Positions 1 through 12,395 of a DNA stretch of 64,000 nt are shown piece by piece. The notes under the pieces are model-generated. The model saw only the letters and a list, made by a program, of their open reading frames with translations. It did not search any database and was not told the origin of the DNA. The position numbers and the translations under genes are program-made. Where the stretch lies: the NCBI GenBank assembly GCA_037957365.1, contig JARHVA010002126.1, positions 1,146,501-1,210,500 on the forward strand, read 5' to 3'. This DNA comes from Torreya grandis. Its lineage: Eukaryota; Streptophyta; Pinopsida; Cupressales; Taxaceae. The stretch's first letter is position 1. Each line of letters begins with the position of its first letter.

Positions 1-632
1 ATTACAGAAATGTTTTCACTGGTCAATATGATGAATTCTCAACCTACAATGATGATTTTGTTGATAGAATATGCAATTTTAGTACACAAAATTATGATTT
101 CACTACTAAGAATGATGATTTCACAACTGTAAAATGATTTCACTATTTAGAACTATAGACAAAAAACAAAGAGGGACAAATTCATGATTATAAGATAATT
201 TTATTGCCTAGAATAATAATTTCATAACTAATTAAGGCAAGTTCATAGTTAGAATTAATGATTTTGTAATAAGTTTGTCAATTTTGCAATTTATGCACAA
301 CAAAGAATTAGGAAAAAATAAAAATATAGGAAGAAGCATAAAGCGAATAAAAAGCTAATTATGTAAATAAAGTTAGGAAAAAAATACTAAAAATGGGTCA
401 AAAAATGATTATGCTATTATGGGGTACAAATTTGCAACTGATGTTTCCAAATCTATAGTTACATAGTGGGCATACACATCCAAATAAGAAATGTCAAATA
501 GAGACATGTATCTTACACCAACACTCATAGATACAATATTAAATGACTATGCAAATATAAATAGTAAAAATCAAATGATTTTTTTTTTCTAAATGTAATT
601 ATGATGAATGTCAGATGAAAAAGATGAGGGAA
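1..632 (-). mobile_element. 5' leader of a Tat/Ogre-like Gypsy element
   Basis: This is the untranslated leader of an LTR element read on the minus strand, between its primer site (633-654) and a gag gene that would lie left of the window. Positions ~20-150 hold degenerate ~21 bp units built around GATTTCACTA. A second copy of about the first 300 bp, same orientation, is at 21633-21932, and the plus-strand relative at 10242-10409 carries the same unit as its reverse complement. There is no coding signal. Confidence 0.55.
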
Positions 633-654
633 GGTCCCACCAGACATGCCAAAA
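633..654 (-). other. primer-binding region of the minus-strand Tat/Ogre-like element
   Basis: GGTCCCACCAGACATGCC here is the reverse complement of a GGCATGTCTGGTGGGACC-type sequence. It lies directly inside the LTR end and matches the sequence just inside the plus-strand LTR at 9855-9876. GGCACGCCYGGTGGGAC-like sequences follow the 5' LTR in many plant Tat/Ogre elements. The tRNA is not assigned. Confidence 0.5.
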
Positions 655-1423
655 TGTATGAACTAAATATATAAATTCTAATAAATAAAAAAATTATGAA
701 ATCTTAATCTATGTTAAATTCAACCTCAGAGAAACAAACAAAGAAAATAGTAAACATAAACTTATACCTTAAATATGGAAGTTTCCTCCATTGCAATGTA
801 AACTTGATTTGCTCTTTAAAAATGTGGTTGCTCACTCTTCTAATGTAAAGGATAATGAGTGGAATTTTGGTGCATAAAAGGTTTTTGTATGCTTTGATTT
901 GCTTTGATTCACTTGTTAATTGAATAGCACTTTGTTAGCATAAGTCAGGATGGATGAAAATGATGGTTTTCATGTTTATTTATAGTTTTCTAGAGGAAGA
1001 TCCAACAGTCGAGGATTATTTTTATTTCTTAAGTGATGTAAATAATCAATGGTGTCTAATGAATCCTCACCCATGAGGATGATGACCATTTCAAATGGTT
1101 GAGATAAGTATGGAAATGGTTAACTTGATTCATCAAGAATGAGTCAAACTTTTTGACAACTCAGGGGATGACTCAAAGGAGGTTGAGGAAGTCATGGGTT
1201 TGGTTGGGATGAGTCAACATGTGAGGGAGAATAAGGTAGAATATGTTGGGTGAGGTGTAAAATCCAAATTTTATATTTAAATGAGGTTTTAAAAGTGCAC
1301 GATTGATTATTTTGATTTATTCAATTGTTTGAATTTAGAAGGAGATGTAATGAATTATATTAAGAAGAATAATTAATATGTTTTAGGTGCATTTTGACAC
1401 TAAATGTAATTTAGGTGTCTACA
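655..1423 (-). mobile_element. LTR of a Tat/Ogre-like Gypsy element (minus)
   Basis: On the minus strand this LTR starts TGTAGACACCTAAATT at 1423 and ends ...CA at 655, next to the primer region. It is the reverse-complement relative of the plus-strand LTR at 9017-9854. The outer boundary is supported independently: the gag remnant at 6851 aligns with sequence starting at 1424, just outside the LTR, so the insertion point lies between 1423 and 1424. The two LTRs are in opposite orientation and belong to two different insertions of one family. Confidence 0.65.
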
Positions 1424-1821
1424 TTACTTATGTGAAATCATCCCTAGGTATGGGGGAATCACAAGGTTTCCAAAAAAATTAGATGCTTATTCCTACACAT
1501 GCAATATTCACACCTCTATTGATCTCTATGCATGGTCCATCACTAACCTCACATAGTGCACACTCTTTTGATAATTTTTGTATATCCCTAAATACTAAGG
1601 TGTTGTAATTCTAGGAAGGTGTCTCTCAATCTAGTCATGAAATTATTCTCATACTTTTATTTATAATCATTTCGCACAAAAGATACCATCTTACCCATTA
1701 CCAGTAGGATTTGTAGCTCCTAAGCTTCCTCTCTATGAAGGAAAAGGTGATGCCAAATATAATATTTTATCAACAAAATTTTATGTCTTATTTAATTTTA
1801 CAAAGACCAAATTATGTTTTA
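1424..1821 (+). pseudogene. Gypsy gag fragment, copy 1
   Basis: Positions ~1701-1821 translate in one frame to a segment containing PKLPLYEGKGDAK. This resembles the P-x-Y-x-G-x-G-D-P-x-x-H start of the retrotransposon Gag core in Tat/Athila elements. The preceding ~270 bp align with 6851-7120, so both are copies of the same gag 5' region. The left end is cut by the LTR at 655-1423. Downstream the frame closes and I cannot follow it. Family assignment rests on one motif plus the pairing with 6851-7200. Confidence 0.5.
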
Positions 1822-3611
1822 AAATCAAATAAAAACTTTTTTACCTTCATTACCATGTGATTGTGTTTTGATGGAAATGCGTTTAATTTTGATATTGTAA
1901 AATTTAATAAAATTAATGAGTGAATTATTTATTTATTTTAAATTTAGTTATGTGTGCATAAATTCCATCCCTATGATCATAATAAAGGTGAAATTCAATG
2001 AAGGATTGAAGCCTAGAAATGACACATTGTATAGGATTCCACCACATGGTCATGGAAAATATAAAGAGAAAAGACATTCAAATTTAAGAAAACACAAAGT
2101 TTAAATTAATAATTTAATGCATTAACATGTTTATAGAGGATGATTTCATTTAAAATGTCAAGTTTATGTTCAGTTACTCATTGACTCTATTCTCATTGCA
2201 TGTGTCATTTTTAAATTGAAAGTTATTCAAATCCTTGTGCATTTTATTTATCTTGGAAAAATGTGATCATACACTTATTTTATTAAAAAAAATCCCTCAT
2301 AATTCCATAAAATATTTAGTGGCCACATAAACATATATCATTAGTCAAGACCCACCTTATATTCCATATTACAAAATTTTTAAGACAAACTAACTTAACC
2401 ATTATTCATAATTAAAATTCATATATCATGCACATAAATAAACTACTTTGTACTTCAAATTTTAAGTTTTGTGGTTTGGCTTTTGTGACTTTGTGATTAC
2501 ATTATGAGTACCATGTGTTTATTTTTATATCAAATGTTTTATTAAATTATATGCACGCATTATTTAATATTGAGATATGATGACGAGTATATTTTTGTGT
2601 TATGTGAATCAAAAATAGACATGTGAAACTATAGAGAAGATATAAATTTTCAATGCATTTATGGACTTCAGCAAGGCCAAAATAAGAAAAAATGAGACTC
2701 TCTATGTATATGTGAGTTTCTAAAGCTCCAATGATCACCACTTCTTTTTAGTGTTATGTGTAGCTTATTATCTTTTGTAGGAATGATCATGACATGTTAA
2801 TTATGTATGCTTAAGTAAAGGTGTATACATAAGTGGATATAAAGTGAGAACTAATGTTCTATTATGTCTATCAAATCCACAAAAATATAATTTGGGTAAA
2901 CACATAAATATGGTCAAAGATACATGATAATATTAATTCTTGATACATATTGAACCACTAACTTTATCTCAAATACATGTCTCTTGTTCATCATTCATCT
3001 AGTCATTTATCTATCTATGGTCTTAACCCCTTTGTTCATTTTCACTACTATGTAAAAAAAAATTTAAGTCTATGATGAAACCATATTACATCACACTTAG
3101 ACAATTTACAACCTCATGATAGCTATCCATGATTTTTTGGGATAAGTTTGTCCTAGTCAAATAGTTTTATGACACCTAGTGCAACCTTATTCCCATGCCA
3201 TTAAAAATTTTGTTTCCAAAATTCAACATATTAATTTTGTTCATCCCACATAATTTAAAAATTGGATAAATAAATTTAATTAATTTCACTCCTACAAATA
3301 CAAATCAAAGGCCATTCCTTATTTATAGATTAACACTCTCTATTGATCACTTATATAATATTTCACATTTAGAAAATTCACCTTATTATTCTAAAATAAA
3401 ATATCATTCACAAGGAGATATCACAAATCACATCAAAATATAACATCTTAAAACATCAAATCCAAATCAATATCTTCATATCTATAATAAGGGAGCATAA
3501 TTTCACAGTCACACTAGTTGGGAGAACAACACATGGCTAATTCTTTTCTCAAGGTATTATGATACATAGGTAGTGATTAATCATCAATAAGGATGCTTAG
3601 GGTTACCTAAA
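1822..3611. other. AT-rich repeat DNA, no recognised gene
   Basis: I see only short open frames (for example 1916-2104 plus and 2547-2741 minus) with no family motif. The stretch probably continues the decayed element whose gag lies at 1701-1821. Confidence 0.4.
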
Positions 3612-5413
3612 CCCATTACACTTACCCTCTATTATGTGTGTTTCTAGCTCTTACAAGTACCTAGAGCATTTCCAAGAAAAAAAAGAAAATGAACAATTTC
3701 TTCATGGGATCAATAAAAGTGAAATATCCCAACCCTTTTAATAGATATAAGTGCAAGTGGTAGAATAATCAAAGTTTTGACATAATCAAACCATAATTTT
3801 TTGTAGGCAATAGAGATGATAGGCCTTTTATACTATCAAGGGATCACAAACCTAACCAAAAATATCCATAGAGTCTACATTTGGATCTAAGTTATCATAG
3901 TATAATCTTATTCATATTCTCATCATCAAAATTTTCTATAATAAACTAGCAACCAAAAACATTATCTAACTCTTGGTTTTACTTATTATTTTTATCATAT
4001 GCCACTTGTCAATTTTAATTTCAATCATTAATTCAACCTCTAAATTTATATTTATTATTAAATTTTATATATTATAATCTAAATAAATATTTCAATGTTT
4101 TATATGTATTAACACTATTAAATTAAAAATAGGATAAAACATATTGGTGAACAAATTTATTTCTTAAGCATTGATTTTTAAATTTTGCTCTAGGATTTCA
4201 CTTAATTCATAACCCATTACACTTACCCTCTATTTTTGGTTTTTTTCTAGCTCTTAGAAGTACCTAGAGCATTTCCAAGAAAAAATAAATAAAAAATTTC
4301 TTTATGGGATCAATAAAAGCAAAATATCTCAACCCTTTTAATATATATAAGTGCAAGTGGTAGAATAATCAAAGTTTTGACACAATCAACGCATATTTTT
4401 TGTAGGCAATAGAGATGATATGCTTCTAATACTATCAAGGGATCAAAAACCTATCCAAAAATATACATAGAGTCTACATTTGGATCTAAGTTATCATAGT
4501 CTAATCTTATTCATATTCTCATCATCAAAATTTTCTACAATAAACTAACAACCAAAAATATTATCTTACTTTTTGTTTTACTTATTATTTTTAGCATATG
4601 CCACTTGTCAATTTTTATTTCAATCATTAATTCAACCTCTAAATTTATATTTATGATTAAATTATATATATTATAATACAAATAAATATTTCAGTGTTTT
4701 ATATGTATTAACACTATTAAATTAAGAATAGGATAAAACATATTGGTGAACACATTTATTTATTAAACATTGATTTTTAAATTTTTCTCTAGGATTTCAA
4801 TGAATTCATAACCCATTACACTTACCCTCTACTTTTGTGTGTTTCTAGCTCTTGCAAGTACCTAGAGCATTTCCAAGAGAAAAAATAGAAAATCAACAAT
4901 TTCTTCATGGGATCAATAAAAGAGAAATATCCCAACCCTTTTAATAGATATAAGTGCAAGTGGTAGAATAATCAAAGTTTTGACACAATCAAAGCATAAT
5001 TTTTTATAGGCAATAGAGATGATAGGCCTTTGATATTGTCAAGGGATCACAAACCGATCCAAAAATATCCATAGAGTCTACATTTGGATCTAAGTTATCA
5101 TAGTCTAATCTTATTCATATTCTCATCATCTAAATTTTATACAATAAACTAAAAACTAAAAATCTTATCTTACTCTTGGTTTTACTTATTATTTTTATCA
5201 TATGCCACTTGTCAATTTCAATTTCAATCATTAATTCAACCTCTAAATTTATATTTATGATTAAATTATATATATTATAATCTAAATAAATTTCAATGTT
5301 TTATATGTATTAACACTATTAAATTAAAAAAAAAAGGATAAAACATATTGGTGAACACATTTATTTCTTAAACATTGGTTTTTAAATTTTTCTCTAGGAT
5401 TTCATTGAATTCA
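3612..5413. repeat. three tandem copies of a ~600 bp unit
   Basis: Units begin at 3612, 4213 and 4812, each with CCCATTACACTTACCCTCTA, giving periods of about 601, 599 and 602 bp. Each runs through the same landmarks (TACCTAGAGCATTTCCAAGA, GGTAGAATAATCAAAGTTTT, ATATGCCACTTGTCAATTTT) and ends near CTCTAGGATTTCA. Copies differ by scattered substitutions and small indels. No unit has a long open frame, and I see no fourth copy on either side. Confidence 0.9.
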
Positions 5414-6850
5414 TGATTCTCATATTGTAAAGATAAGTTTAATCATCCTTTATTAGATTTGATTTCGTGTTTCTCTAGGATTTATATTTGACATAGGGGG
5501 TTAATATTTAATTTTTGATTTCCATGAAAAAAATTCCTTTGTTGTATTTTAATTTCTTTGTTTTTATTTTAATTTCTTACTAGAACTATGTTCTGATAGT
5601 TTTAAAACTCACATGCACTATCATTCTAAGAAAATCGGTTATCAATTTTACCTAATAAGCTATGGTGTGAGGGCCAGTTCTCCAATAGTCAAGTCATTAA
5701 AAAACATTATTTATGGAGTTTAATTTCCACTTATCTCATAGTATATCTAAAATGCATAGAGCTTTTAGCTTTTTCAGCCATGGGAAGCCTTTTGACCATT
5801 TAGTTATGTAGTATAATGGTAAGTGGTTAACCCCAATAAGCTACTCTAATGTATCTTAAACACAAGATATTGATGCTACAATAATTTTAAATCCTCTATA
5901 TTTAGTGTCCCTTTGGGCCTTATTCACTATTTGTGTCAGGGATTAATGCATATCTAAGAACCTATAAATTAAAAAAAAAAATGTTCCTCCTTTACAAGTT
6001 CAAAGATTCACAATAAAATCATGGAAATAATTTATTAATTTTACTTATAACTCTTGATCTAGATAATGAGGTTTATCATCATATTCTATGTTACCTTTTG
6101 AAGTGTTATTTGGATTCAATATATATTTGCATTCATCAAATGTAAATACCATAAAACGGATAAAATGAATAATATAAAATGTTAAGCCTTCCTCACTTCA
6201 TATTGTTTAAATATAGTATCATTACATGATCATCGTATGATAAAAATACCATAAAGGATTTAATTTTGTAAAATAAATTATTATTTGGGGAAAAAATTAG
6301 TTCTAGATTTTGAATTCTACAATAAATTCGACACACACTATTGATGGAATTATCATGTCTATTGAGATTGATAAAGCTAATATAGAGAAATATGATGAAA
6401 TTATTGATGAATAATTCATCAAATGAGTTAAATAATAATATAATGTTTCATTAGGTGGATAAAAAATAATTAAAAAATAAATCCAAAAATATTTAACAAT
6501 TTTTTTAAAATTTAGAAAAATGTATATGCACTAAATCTTTGTATATATAATCTAAAACACATATGTTTGATTAATATCAATAAATAAAATTTAGTATAAT
6601 TTGAGGGGAGATTGGAAGTGTATGTGACCTCTTTATGCCAAAATATGGGTCATACTATTAACTAATATCTTAACCCCAATAAACGTAAAACTAACACATT
6701 ATTATACATTGTAAGATATGAACAAAATAAATCATATTAAGATTATACATCATAACTTTATGATCACTTATAAGATATTAATCAAGCCTATAATTTCACT
6801 TTAAGTGTTTTAGTTTTTACTATCGCTTATATTCCTACATCTATACCTCC
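5414..6850. other. AT-rich DNA, nothing recognised
   Basis: No open frame above about 60 codons and no retroelement motif that I can identify. Confidence 0.4.
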
Positions 6851-8100
6851 AGTTAGTTATGTGGCATCATCCCTAGATATGGGGTCATCACAAGTTTTCC
6901 AAAAAATATATATTCTTATCCATATATAGGCATCATTCACATCTACTTTGATCACTATGAATGGTCCATCACCAATCTCACCTAATACACACTCTCTTGA
7001 AAATAATGTTATAACCCTACATGATAGAGTGTTACAATTAGATCAAGGTGTCTCTCAAACTAGTCATTCAGTGATTCTCATACCTTACTTCATAATCCTT
7101 TGGCACATGAGATAACATCTTACCACATTAGTATAAGTATTTTTATATCCTATGTTTCATCTTTATGAAAGTAAATGTCATCTTGAATAATATCTATATG
7201 ATTTCATGAAACATGCTTAGATTATGCATACAATGACAAATTGTTAACCAAGTTAGTTTCAAGAAGCCTAAATAATATGGTTTATGATGGTTTTATGATC
7301 TTCCACTCCAATCAGTTAAGGAAATTAACCCTTTTTTAGATCAATTTATCACAATTCTCTATTAACATTGACAAAAAATTATCTTAAGATAAAATTGGTA
7401 AACTAGAGTAATGTCCAATGAGCCAATTAGTTAATATGTTATTTTCTACAAAAATATGCTAACTAATATGACCAATTCCTTATAAAATAATGAGTTAAAA
7501 TATATATTCACACAAAATTTGTTATCACCACTTCACATATCTATCATGTTTAAAAATTAAAATCTATTGATGAGTTATGCCATACAATAAAGATTGATAA
7601 GTCAAGATTATAAATTTGAAAAATATTAAGTATACACCAAATGATCTAAATACTTAAAATACTAAGTTTAAAATAAAACAAATCTATAAGGTAAAGTCTA
7701 ATTAAATCAAGAATGAAAAAAATGTAAGAGTCAATGTAGTATCATAACCAGTAATAAGCTTTAATTGATATCTCTACCAAGTAATAAATTTTGAAGGTTA
7801 ACATCACCTCATCATAACTTGCCACCAAATATACTTGAGTAAAATCTCATATATCTCCCTCCAACATTTGAGGTTGATATGACTAAACCTAACCATAAGG
7901 TTTTTTATAGTCAAGCATATTTTTACTGTCATAGATACATTGTCCATTCTAAAAATGAGTGTTATATGCTAAGGCCTAGGATACAAGATATTATAGTTGA
8001 AAATGTTGTTGAGATAAGAAAAAAAAAAAGGAGTCAAGACCAAAACAAAATGACAATGCAAATATGAAAATATTTTGTAAGCCAAACCATGGAACATATA
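6851..8100 (+). pseudogene. Gypsy gag remnant, copy 2, with degraded zinc knuckle
   Basis: The first ~300 bp match 1424-1755, including a degraded version of the gag core start (in-frame P-M-F-H-L-Y-E-S-K near 7150). Further on, 7879-8067 is open in one frame and contains FYCHRYIVHSKNECYMLRP. This resembles a Gag CCHC zinc knuckle followed by L-R-P, but the first cysteine reads as tyrosine and the C-to-H spacing is one residue too long. A protease-like remnant follows at 8320-8660, so gag, knuckle and protease are in the expected order. Multiple stops and frameshifts make it nonfunctional. Confidence 0.5.
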
Positions 8101-8319
8101 AAATATAGACAATTCAAGGGTAGACCATGCTCACAATGTGCTTCCTCTTCCTCAGACATATGAGAATTAAATATATGGCATTATTGGTATATTTATAGGC
8201 ACATCAACATCACTTATTATGATCACATTAGATGATAGTGATATTTTTTACAATGATTTAGATAGACATGCACTATTTGTTCAAGATTATATTCATTAAC
8301 AACCTATACACCATGTCAT

Positions 8320-8660
8320 TATTAACAATGGGTCAAGTTAAAATTCATGTAAAATGACACTTATATTCACTCTTAAGTACATTGAGGAAGATTTGTGAGA
8401 TATATAAAAGTTAGTCAAATAATTCAATAGGCATAACAAAAAAAATCTTGGGCAGTAGTGTTGTCATTTTAGGTTGATTTAGGAATAGTGGCTACTCCAT
8501 TTTTAATTTTATAGATCACATGGGTATTTGATATGTTACTAAGATTCCCTAGGATATATAAGTTCCATTTAATTATATCCATAATACATAGATGTATCAA
8601 ATATATACATTACATCCAACTCAAAATTTTAGGCATTCGATATGAGTACCCTCTATAGTT
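8320..8660 (+). pseudogene. Gypsy (Tat-like) aspartic protease remnant
   Basis: Near 8325-8345 the translation reads INNGSS, resembling the D-N-G-S active-site loop of Tat-type proteases with the catalytic aspartate replaced by asparagine. About 60 codons on, frames give a degraded V-F-D-M-L-L then HRCIKY, which recall the Y-N-x-L-L-G-R-P and Y-H-R-C-I-K-Y ends of that protease. Stops and frame changes interrupt it. No reverse transcriptase follows, because a plus-strand LTR of another insertion starts at 9017. The similarity is from memory of the family and needs a profile search. Confidence 0.4.
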
Positions 8661-9016
8661 AGTGGTATCTCTTCCTCAATGATAACCACCACAATTAATC
8701 ATTAATCATTTTGAAGAAAATAATGAATATATTTAAGATCACATTATATAATTATTTATTGTACCTATGTTGGATATTTATATGTATTCACTTTAGAAGA
8801 GGATAATACACCCTCCTAGATAAAAAGATTCACTTCAGAGAGAAAAAAATCAAATTTATCTTCATCTTCTAAATTACATCCTAAGGTAGTAACATAGATA
8901 CTTCAACATTTTCCTTGGTAAAAAAAAGTAGTGAGATATTATCCTACTATATAGTGGACTCTATTGAGTCATTTACCTTCTATAGCTACACATACTAAAA
9001 ATAATTCTAAGAGTAG

Positions 9017-9854
9017 AGTAGGCACCTAAATTTCAACATTTAGTGTAAAAATTCAATTCGACATACTAACCCATCACCATTCCCCATTCAAATTAATATT
9101 ACCATCACTTCCAAAAAAATTCAAAAAAATTATTAATTATGTATTAATTAATTATAATCATGTACACCTATTTTCCTCCAAAACTAATTAAAAATCCATA
9201 CTTTCCACCTCACCTAGACATCCTCCATGTTTGTCTCAACCATGTGTTGAATCATCCAACTAATTACTTAACATCCTTAACTAATTTATGAGTCATCTTA
9301 GAAAAATTAAACCTCTAGGATGACTCAACAAAATAACTTGACCCATTCTTTCTAACTCACTCAACCGATTCCCATTTCTTCTCAACCCATGAAATTGGTC
9401 ATCATCCTCATGGATGAGGACTAATTCTTCACCACTTATTATTTCACCAATTCAACAAATGGAAATAATCCTAAGCTTTTTGATTAATCTTACATAAGCC
9501 TATAAATTGGCATGAAATACATCACTTTCAATCATCCACCTTATAACTAATGAAGTGTTATTGAATTTCCATTATGAATCTAAGTGAATCAAAGCCATAC
9601 AAATCACTTGCATCCAAAAACACTGACCAATTATATTTTCCTTGTAAATAATTTTAGCATCCACATTTAGCATTCAATATCAAATCATTATTTTATCACA
9701 ATGGAGAAGGTGATGAATACTTCACATTCATAAGTATTATTTAGTCATTACATTCTTTAATTTTTTGATTTATCTTTTAGATTAAGTTTAGGTTAGATTA
9801 GATTTTATTATTAGAGTTTTAACTATCTTGCATTCTAAAATTTTCACTTAGACA
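9017..9854 (+). mobile_element. LTR of a Tat/Ogre-like Gypsy element (plus)
   Basis: The LTR runs from AGTAGGCACCTAAATTTC (canonical TGTAGACACC, first base changed) to ...CACTTAGACA, followed at once by the primer-like sequence TACTAGCACGCCTGGTGGGACC. It aligns with the reverse complement of 655-1423 over its length, including CATCATCCTCATGGATGAGGA. Length is 838 bp against 769 bp for the other copy. I find no matching plus-strand 3' LTR inside the window. Confidence 0.65.
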
Positions 9855-9876
9855 TACTAGCACGCCTGGTGGGACC
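9855..9876 (+). other. primer-binding region of the plus-strand Tat/Ogre-like element
   Basis: TACTAGCACGCCTGGTGGGACC begins one base after the LTR ends in CA. It matches the reverse complement of 633-654 and, with C-to-T changes, 46701-46719. Confidence 0.5.
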
Positions 9877-10241
9877 TTGTCACTCATCTTTCACATCATA
9901 AGTGCATTTAGAAGATTTTTTTCCCAATTATTTTTATTGTTATTTTTTATGCATATACATTTAACACTTGTCTTACAGTTTTTTATTTATTTTTTTAGGT
10001 TAATTTTCTACTTTTTTGAGCTTGTTATCCGTAAACTTAAAAAAATAGTGAATTTATTATGTATAATAATGAATTAATTGAAGTAAACATCAAATTAATT
10101 TTTGTGTTGTTTAACTCACTTTGTTGCAGTTTTCCATTTTCCTAACAGTTTTTATGTGTGTTTGGTCCTTTTAATCCCCTTCTATTTCAATCATGCTTTT
10201 TGTTCTAGTTTATATTTTGTGTTTAAACCTTTTTATAAGAT

Positions 10242-10409
10242 AGTGAAATCATTATAAACTTCGGTGAAATTATTTTAAACTTTAGTGAATTCATTATAAA
10301 AATCAACAAAATCATCCTAAACTTCAATAAATTCATTAAAAACTTTAGTGAAATCATCCAAAACTTTAGAAAATTTATCCCAAATATTAGTGAAATCATT
10401 CTAAAATTT
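10242..10409 (+). repeat. eight tandem 21 bp units in the element leader
   Basis: Eight consecutive 21-mers have exact spacing and consensus near AGTGAAATCATTMTAAACTTT. The first is AGTGAAATCATTATAAACTTC and the last AGTGAAATCATTCTAAAATTT. Because 21 is a multiple of 3, one frame reads as eight heptapeptides of the form S-E-I-I-x-N-F with no stop until just past the array. It lies ~390 bp inside the LTR at 9017-9854. Degenerate reverse-complement versions are at ~20-150 and ~21640-21780. Confidence 0.85.
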
Positions 10410-11138
10410 GAAATTGTTCTGTAAGTACATGTTTTTTATTTTATGCATTCTATTTTTCAAAATTTTCTGAATGCTAATGAATTTATCATTTTCTTTGACT
10501 ATGTAATATTGAAATTATTCTATAATGTTGGTTTTTGGTCTTTTATATCTTTTTCATCTAAGTTTTGTAGGTTGCCTTGATCATTTAGCCACACCAAAAA
10601 TTTTGACAAATTTATTTCAGGCCGCTAATCCAAGACAAACCAAATAAAGCTATCAAAACAAACTTTATTTTTTTTTAGTTTTCTTTATTTATTTTAATAT
10701 TTTTAATGATTTTTGTTTCAACATTTTTACTTTTAGTAGTAACTTAGATCACATTTTAATTTTTGAAGTTATTTAACAATTTTACTTTCCAAGCATTTGT
10801 TTGTGTATGTTTTTTTCATGGTGTTCTATTTGGGATAATACTTAGAAAATTTATTTAAAAAAAAAATAAAAACATTTTAAAAAACTTTGTTGTACCCAGG
10901 ACCCACTTATACATATGATCTCTTAATGTCACATTGGTAAGTATACTTATGAATTAGATACAAGTGTATGTATTCTTTATTTATTTATTATTATCATTTT
11001 CTTTTACCTTGGATTTTAACACCATGCAATAAGCCAACCTCATGTTGGGGGGGGGGGGGGGGTGTATACAAACTGAGTGAGAAATTTTGTTCTTAGCTAA
11101 GAGGTGTTGTTTTTTACCCATGCCACAAAGTGAGGGGA
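10410..11138. other. leader remainder and poly-G tract, no gene
   Basis: AT-rich sequence with no coding frame of note. A run of 16 G lies at 11047-11062. The sequence continues the leader of the LTR element on the left until the repeat at 11139 begins. Confidence 0.4.
11047..11062. repeat. poly-G run (16)
   Basis: Sixteen consecutive G on the plus strand, just left of repeat E copy 1. A pure run this long is rare in such AT-rich DNA and prone to assembly error. Confidence 0.9.
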
Positions 11139-11972
11139 TTTATATTGATGTGGGTCTTATACACACCAGGTAACCTTATAAGTTAGCCTCTAATGTTTTA
11201 GGATCAATGAAAAATATTGACTTCAAGGCATGAGTTATTAGATATTATGTTTTATAAACAACATGTTGGTGGATTAGTAGTGAGAAGAGTAGTTTTTTAC
11301 CATAAATGGTTTGTTTATGGATGTGAATATGGATCTAACCTAAGGTGGGTTTGACCAAAATAAAATCAAAAAAGAGAAAAAGGTAGGGTAGAAAATAAGG
11401 CTTGTAGACAAAACAAGATGAAACTTTTCTAAGTTGATTTTTAACTTAGCTATTGGATAAGAAATCAAGAACCAATATCTATTGCAAGATATTATAATCA
11501 CACAAATAATCAAACATAGTTAATAGTCTAAGGAAATATGAATACATCAAACCTTAGCATATATATTAAAGGTTACCATTAATGCAAGATAATAATTGCA
11601 CAACTACAAAGGGAGATTATGATTAATAGAAAAAAAATATTGAAATTATTGATAACACATTATGAATAAATATATTTTAAATAAAACTCATAGACAACTA
11701 ATAGATTCATAGGTTTGGAAAAGAATCAGATTTGCACATCATGATTAATTGTAGAATAATAAATAAAATTTCCTATTAATATTAATATCTAAAATTATCA
11801 TCCGTTTGGGATAGGGAGGATACAAAGATATATAGTCTTGGGGAGGGATTGCCTCATCCTCCAAGTGAAGTCTAAATTTATATTCCTAATAATAAAATTG
11901 TGTGTCTAAATCATGCATAACATGCATGTACAAAGGTGTTTACATAAAATATAACTCCTCAACTAAAATACA

Positions 11973-12022
<50 letters not shown>

Positions 12023-12395
12023 TCCATGTAGCCACTTGGGGAATCAAAACTAGGCTTATTAAAGTATGTATGATTGTATATCCAAAAAATTGGTGATCCT
12101 ATGATGTTGTCATAACACTTGTAATTTACTGAGTACTTGGTGATAATATCAATGCTGCCTTTATGGCTCTAAGTTTTTAAAATACTACATGTTATGTTTC
12201 AAACCCCTTATTGATAATATCAAAATTGAGCAGGGTAGGATTAAATATTTTGATGGATTCCACAATCAAATTTGTGCATTATACCTCTAATATCTTAAGT
12301 TAAACTCCAAGGGATTCATATTTTGTCACTCTATCCTTAGAAAATTTGATCATTTATAGGTGTTTCTCTCTATTTTTACTTTTTTCTAAGTATGA
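11139..12395 (-). repeat. dispersed repeat E, copy 1 (possible 3' LTR of a minus-strand element)
   Basis: This is a direct copy of 29624-31060. Shared landmarks include TGATGTGGGT, TAAGGCATGAGTTATAG-like, GTAGCCACTTGGGGAATC and GGGATTCAAATTTTGTCACT-like sequences. At the right end the minus-strand frame gives a short coding-like stretch containing F-S-K-D-x-V-T-K-x-E-S-L, also present in the other copy. Just right of it (12371-12395) the minus strand is purine-rich, as a polypurine tract would be. It may be an LTR of the minus-strand Gypsy at 24.4-29.4 kb, or a fragment of another copy. It includes the (TG)n tract at 11974. Confidence 0.6.
11974..12020. repeat. (TG)n microsatellite
   Basis: A pure TG dinucleotide run of 47 bases inside repeat E copy 1. 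At the matching site in copy 2 (30517-30545) the plus strand is CA-rich instead. Confidence 0.97.

Noticed and set aside
10242..10409. Possible CRISPR-like array
   Set aside because: The 21 bp units are contiguous with no spacers, inside an LTR element leader of a eukaryotic genome.
11902..12096. Plus-strand frame with a Cys-Val run
   Set aside because: It is the translation of the (TG)n microsatellite.
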